A stretch of 64,000 bases of DNA from an uncultured Bacteroidales bacterium (lineage in GTDB: Bacteria > Bacteroidota > Bacteroidia > Bacteroidales > UBA932), in assembly GCA_947306365.1 (NCBI GenBank), contig CAMZGD010000009.1, forward strand, positions 23,884 to 87,883. Reading direction: 5' to 3'. Under the pieces are notes generated by a model. It ran no database searches. It had not been told where the DNA came from and worked only from the letters and a program-made list of their open reading frames with translations. Positions 61,529 to 64,000 of the stretch are shown here, one piece after another (the stretch's first letter is position 1; each line of letters opens with the position of its first letter). The position numbers and the translations under genes are program-made.

Positions 61529-63421
61529 ATGAAACGTTTTACGAATAGAATCATACATTGCGGCTGGCTGGTTTCTTTCCTGTTGCTGGTGCCGCTTGCG
61601 TCGGTAACGTTTACCGCGTGCGGCAACCCTGCTCCGGAACTCAACATTTCGATGGAGACCGATTTCAGCGGTGTGCTTGCGGCGCTAAACAACGCGAATA
61701 CGTCGTTGAGCGACAAGCTTTCTTCGATTGAAAAGGCGATGTCCGACGGCCTGGCAGACAGTCAGGAAGCGCTCGAAATGGTCCGCAAGGCCGTGGAGTC
61801 GATGAACGGCACGATGGCCGAGAAACTGGCGGCCATCGAAACGGCCATCCAGTCGCAGACCACGAGTCTGGAAACGAAGATCGCCCTGGTTGAGGCCGCC
61901 GTGAAGAACGGCTTCGCCGATGCGAAGACGCAGCAGGAACTGCTGAAGCAGGCCATTGAATCGCTGGGCGGCACGATGGCCGAGAAACTGGCGGCCATCG
62001 AGACGGCCGTCAAGGAACAGGCGACGAGCCTGGAGACGAAGCTCAGCCTGGTCGAAGCCGCCGTGACCAACGGCCTGGCCGACGTCAAGACGGCCCAGGA
62101 GCTGGTTAAGGAAGCGATCGAAGCCCTGGGCGGCACAATGGAGGAGAAACTTGCCGCCATCGAAACGGCTCTCCAAAGCCAGACGACCGACCTGGGCGCC
62201 AAACTCGCCCTGGTCGAGACGGCGGTGAAGGAAGGCTTTGCCGACCAGAAAGCCCAGGAAGACTTGCTGAAAGAAGCCATCGAGTCGCTGCAGGGTACTG
62301 TTGAAGAGAAACTCGCTGCCCTCGAAGAAGCGATGAAGAGCCAGACCTCCAGCCTGGAAACGAAACTGGATGCCATCGAGACGGCGGTGGAGAACGGCGT
62401 TGCCGACGCCAAGGAGCAGCGTGCGCTGATTCAAAAGGCGGTCGAATCGCTGGCAGGCACGGAAACCGAGAAACTCGCGAAGATCGAGCAAGCCATCACA
62501 AGCCAGACGACCTCGCTGTCGTCGAAACTGGCCGCCATCGAGACGGCCGTGACCGGCGGCGTCGCCGACGTCACCGACGCGCTGGCCCTGGTCAAGACGG
62601 CGGTGGAAGCCATCCCTGGCTCCCTGACATCGCTCGACACGGACCTGAGCGCCAAGATCGCCGAAGTGTTGACGGCCATCGGCGCCGTCAACACCACGCT
62701 CACCACCGGCGCTGTCGCCACGGCACTGTCGAACATCCTCGATGCCATCACGGGCCAAACTGACTATAGTGACATCCTCACAACCATCCTGGAAGTCCTC
62801 GAAGTCTTGGTCCCCAAGGAAATCAACGGCCACGCCTATGTGGAGATGGGCGATGGCCTCAAATGGGCCACCTGCAACATCGGCGCGGAGAATCCGTGGG
62901 ACTACGGCGACTACTACGCCTGGGGCGAGACGGCCACGAAGGAAAGTTATGCTTGGACCAACTACATCTTTGCCAAAGACCCTTCTGATTATAGTAATGG
63001 GGTGAAGAAGTATTCCGAAGAAGACTCGTATAAGACGTTGTTTCCTGAAGACGATGCTGCGACGAGCCTTTGGAAGGATCCCTGGCGTATGCCGACGGTC
63101 GAAGAATGGGCGGTGCTACGCGACACGACGCTCTACACCTGGAAGTGGGAAACCAATTACAACGGTTCCGGCAAGAATGGCATGCTTGTGACCCGCAAGG
63201 AAGGAACCGGCCCTTGCGCCGGAAACAGCATATTCCTTCCCGCCGCTGGGCGCTGGTTCGAGTCCCAATGGCTCTATGGGGGGTCCCATGGGTTTTATTG
63301 GTCCTCTTCTCTTGATGTTTCAGCTTTGTTCGCCAGGGGCGTGGAGGTATTAGATTCAGGTTTCAGGTTGTTAACCGCCGACCGTTATGCCGGGCTCAAT
63401 GTCCGTCCCGTCACAGAATAA
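61529..63421 (+). CDS. Helical-stalk lipoprotein 3 with FISUMP tip
   Basis: The protein has 630 residues. The lipoprotein signal ends VTFTACGNP. The stalk runs from ~63 to 368 with seventeen 18-residue units, then the shared cap, then a FISUMP tip (about 430-630: LKWATCNIGA, GDYYAWGETATK, WRMPTVEEWAVL, GNSIFLPAAGR, GFYWSSS, LNVRPVTE). The tip differs clearly from that of lipoprotein 1 outside the fold-defining motifs. The N-terminus MKRFTNRIIHCGWLVSFLL is nearly that of lipoprotein 2, showing a recent duplication. A strong terminator follows. Confidence 0.82.
   Translation: MKRFTNRIIHCGWLVSFLLLVPLASVTFTACGNPAPELNISMETDFSGVLAALNNANTSLSDKLSSIEKAMSDGLADSQEALEMVRKAVESMNGTMAEKLAAIETAIQSQTTSLETKIALVEAAVKNGFADAKTQQELLKQAIESLGGTMAEKLAAIETAVKEQATSLETKLSLVEAAVTNGLADVKTAQELVKEAIEALGGTMEEKLAAIETALQSQTTDLGAKLALVETAVKEGFADQKAQEDLLKEAIESLQGTVEEKLAALEEAMKSQTSSLETKLDAIETAVENGVADAKEQRALIQKAVESLAGTETEKLAKIEQAITSQTTSLSSKLAAIETAVTGGVADVTDALALVKTAVEAIPGSLTSLDTDLSAKIAEVLTAIGAVNTTLTTGAVATALSNILDAITGQTDYSDILTTILEVLEVLVPKEINGHAYVEMGDGLKWATCNIGAENPWDYGDYYAWGETATKESYAWTNYIFAKDPSDYSNGVKKYSEEDSYKTLFPEDDAATSLWKDPWRMPTVEEWAVLRDTTLYTWKWETNYNGSGKNGMLVTRKEGTGPCAGNSIFLPAAGRWFESQWLYGGSHGFYWSSSLDVSALFARGVEVLDSGFRLLTADRYAGLNVRPVTE
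61715..62632 (+). repeat. Stalk repeats of lipoprotein 3: 17 units of 54 bp
   Basis: The unit number and phase equal those of lipoproteins 1 and 2. The first third is closest to lipoprotein 1 (61798-61960 against 57881-58043), and later units share blocks with both. Confidence 0.85.
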
Positions 63422-63424
63422 TTA

Positions 63425-63455
63425 AAAACCGGGAGTCCTTTTGACTCCCGGTTTT
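63425..63455. terminator. Bidirectional terminator closing the stalk array
   Basis: AAAACCGGGAGTC and GACTCCCGGTTTT form a perfect 13-bp stem with loop CTTTT and A/T runs on both sides, between the convergent lipoprotein 3 and DUF1015 genes. A second small hairpin (CGGGGC-AGC-GCCCCG, 63471-63485) sits next to the DUF1015 stop. Confidence 0.88.
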
Positions 63456-63485
63456 CATATCCTTTTCTTTCGGGGCAGCGCCCCG

Positions 63486-64000
63486 TTAAAACTTGTGGAT
63501 GGCCAGGCCGCTGCGGAGCTTCGGCTCGAACCAGGTGGTCTTCGGCGGCATGATGTTGCCGGTGTCGGCAATGTCGATCAGCTGCTTCATCGAGACCGGG
63601 TAGAGTGCGAAGGCCGCGACCATCTCGCCGCTGTCCACGCGGCGTTTCAGCTCGCCCAGGCCGCGGATGCCGCCCACGAAGTCGATGCGGTTCGAGGTCC
63701 GGAGGTCGCCCAGGTTGAGGATCTTGTCGAACACGAGGTTCGACAGGATCGTCACGTCGAGCACGCCGATCGGGTCGTTGTCGTCGTAGGTGCCGGGTTT
63801 CGCGGTGAGCGAATACCAAACGCCTTCGAAATACATCGAGAAGTTGTGGAGGCAGGCCGGCTTGTACGGCTCGGAGCATTCGCAGTGGCAGGGGAGCTCG
63901 CATTCGCACTTGCCGCCGTCCTTCGTGCAGTCGCATTTGCACTCGACGATGAAATCTTTCTGGAGCGCTTCGAAGAACTGCTTGCCCGTCAGGCCGTTGA
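63486..64000 (-). CDS. DUF1015-family protein, C-terminal part (5' end outside window), with Cys-rich insertion
   Basis: The frame is open from the right edge to the stop at 63486 (171 residues seen). HNFSMYFEGVWYSL, DDNDPIGVLDVTILSNLV, NRIDFVGGIRGLGEL and MPPKTTWFEPKLRSGL are characteristic of the DUF1015 C-terminus. Between KDFIVE and YKPACLHNF lies an insertion with ten Cys in about 30 residues (CKCDCTKDGGKC, CECELPCHCEC), looking like a metal-binding loop. The family is functionally poorly known. The 3' ~226 bp are duplicated at 52709-52934. Confidence 0.88.
   Translation of the reverse strand, partial: NGLTGKQFFEALQKDFIVECKCDCTKDGGKCECELPCHCECSEPYKPACLHNFSMYFEGVWYSLTAKPGTYDDNDPIGVLDVTILSNLVFDKILNLGDLRTSNRIDFVGGIRGLGELKRRVDSGEMVAAFALYPVSMKQLIDIADTGNIMPPKTTWFEPKLRSGLAIHKF

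Noticed and set aside
57788..62632. Stalk repeats considered as a CRISPR-like or satellite array
   Set aside because: The repeats are coding, in frame, contiguous without spacers, and give a consistent helical protein.
57605..63421. Diversity-generating retroelement targets (variable C-terminal lectin-like domains)
   Set aside because: FISUMP tips resemble such targets, but no reverse transcriptase or template repeat is in the window and I could not find a near-copy of a tip 3' end.

Overview
This GC-rich window comes from a member of the order Bacteroidales, probably an uncultured gut or rumen lineage. The evidence is the Bacteroidetes -7 promoter box TAnnTTTG (mostly TATCTTTG) upstream of many genes, the very large number of SpII lipoproteins, fimbrillin, BACON and FISUMP-type surface domains, paired ECF sigma and membrane-barrel genes, a FeoA-FeoB fusion, the ResB/CcsA type of cytochrome c biogenesis, and the absence of strong Shine-Dalgarno sites. 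I see no rRNA, tRNA, CRISPR array, transposase, integrase or reverse transcriptase. Layout, 0-20.6 kb: mainly housekeeping genes. These are a glycosidase end, a nucleotidyltransferase, a membrane flippase-like protein and a PfkB kinase in one run; a deoxynucleoside kinase; a metallo-hydrolase, UvrA and nucleoside kinase run; EnvC-like and TPR proteins; the first ECF sigma / transmembrane-barrel pair; ComM; FeoAB iron uptake with its Cys-rich partner; TsaE; and a NamZ plus GH18 pair for amino-sugar polymers. 20.6-29.1 kb: an accessory block, all on the minus strand: two tandem serpin lipoproteins, the second ECF sigma / transmembrane-barrel pair, an ATPase-AraC fusion regulator and a large fimbrillin-like lipoprotein. 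29.2-31.5 kb: a small outer-membrane barrel followed by a helical-repeat 'stalk' lipoprotein. 31.6-52.6 kb: a dipeptidyl-peptidase operon, RsmE, a multidomain M64 peptidase, TsaC, an endonuclease/rhomboid/MutL run, IspF, a second short UvrA, a FISUMP lipoprotein, a nitroreductase, and a thiol redox run of DsbD, TlpA-like protein and Bcp. 52.7-56.6 kb: gene debris, consisting of a DUF1015 3' fragment, a 5'-truncated CcsA, a decapitated and frameshifted TonB receptor and a cbiD fragment. 56.9-63.4 kb: the most interesting locus, an outer-membrane barrel followed by three paralogous lipoproteins. They share a near-identical helical stalk built on an exact 18-residue (54-residue super-repeat) period but end in different tip domains. 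It closes at a strong terminator, next to an intact-looking DUF1015 gene that carries a cysteine-rich insertion. How the parts may work together: the barrel / stalk / tip genes occur twice, each time barrel first, and look like a modular surface-display system in which a lipid-anchored, nearly straight helical stalk presents exchangeable tips (two FISUMP lectin-like tips and two unrecognised ones). Gene conversion between stalks and direct repeats flanking the larger array would favour tip exchange. This is inference from architecture. Several promoters sit so close to their start codons that leaderless mRNAs are predicted, and two promoter pairs are mirror-image and overlapping.
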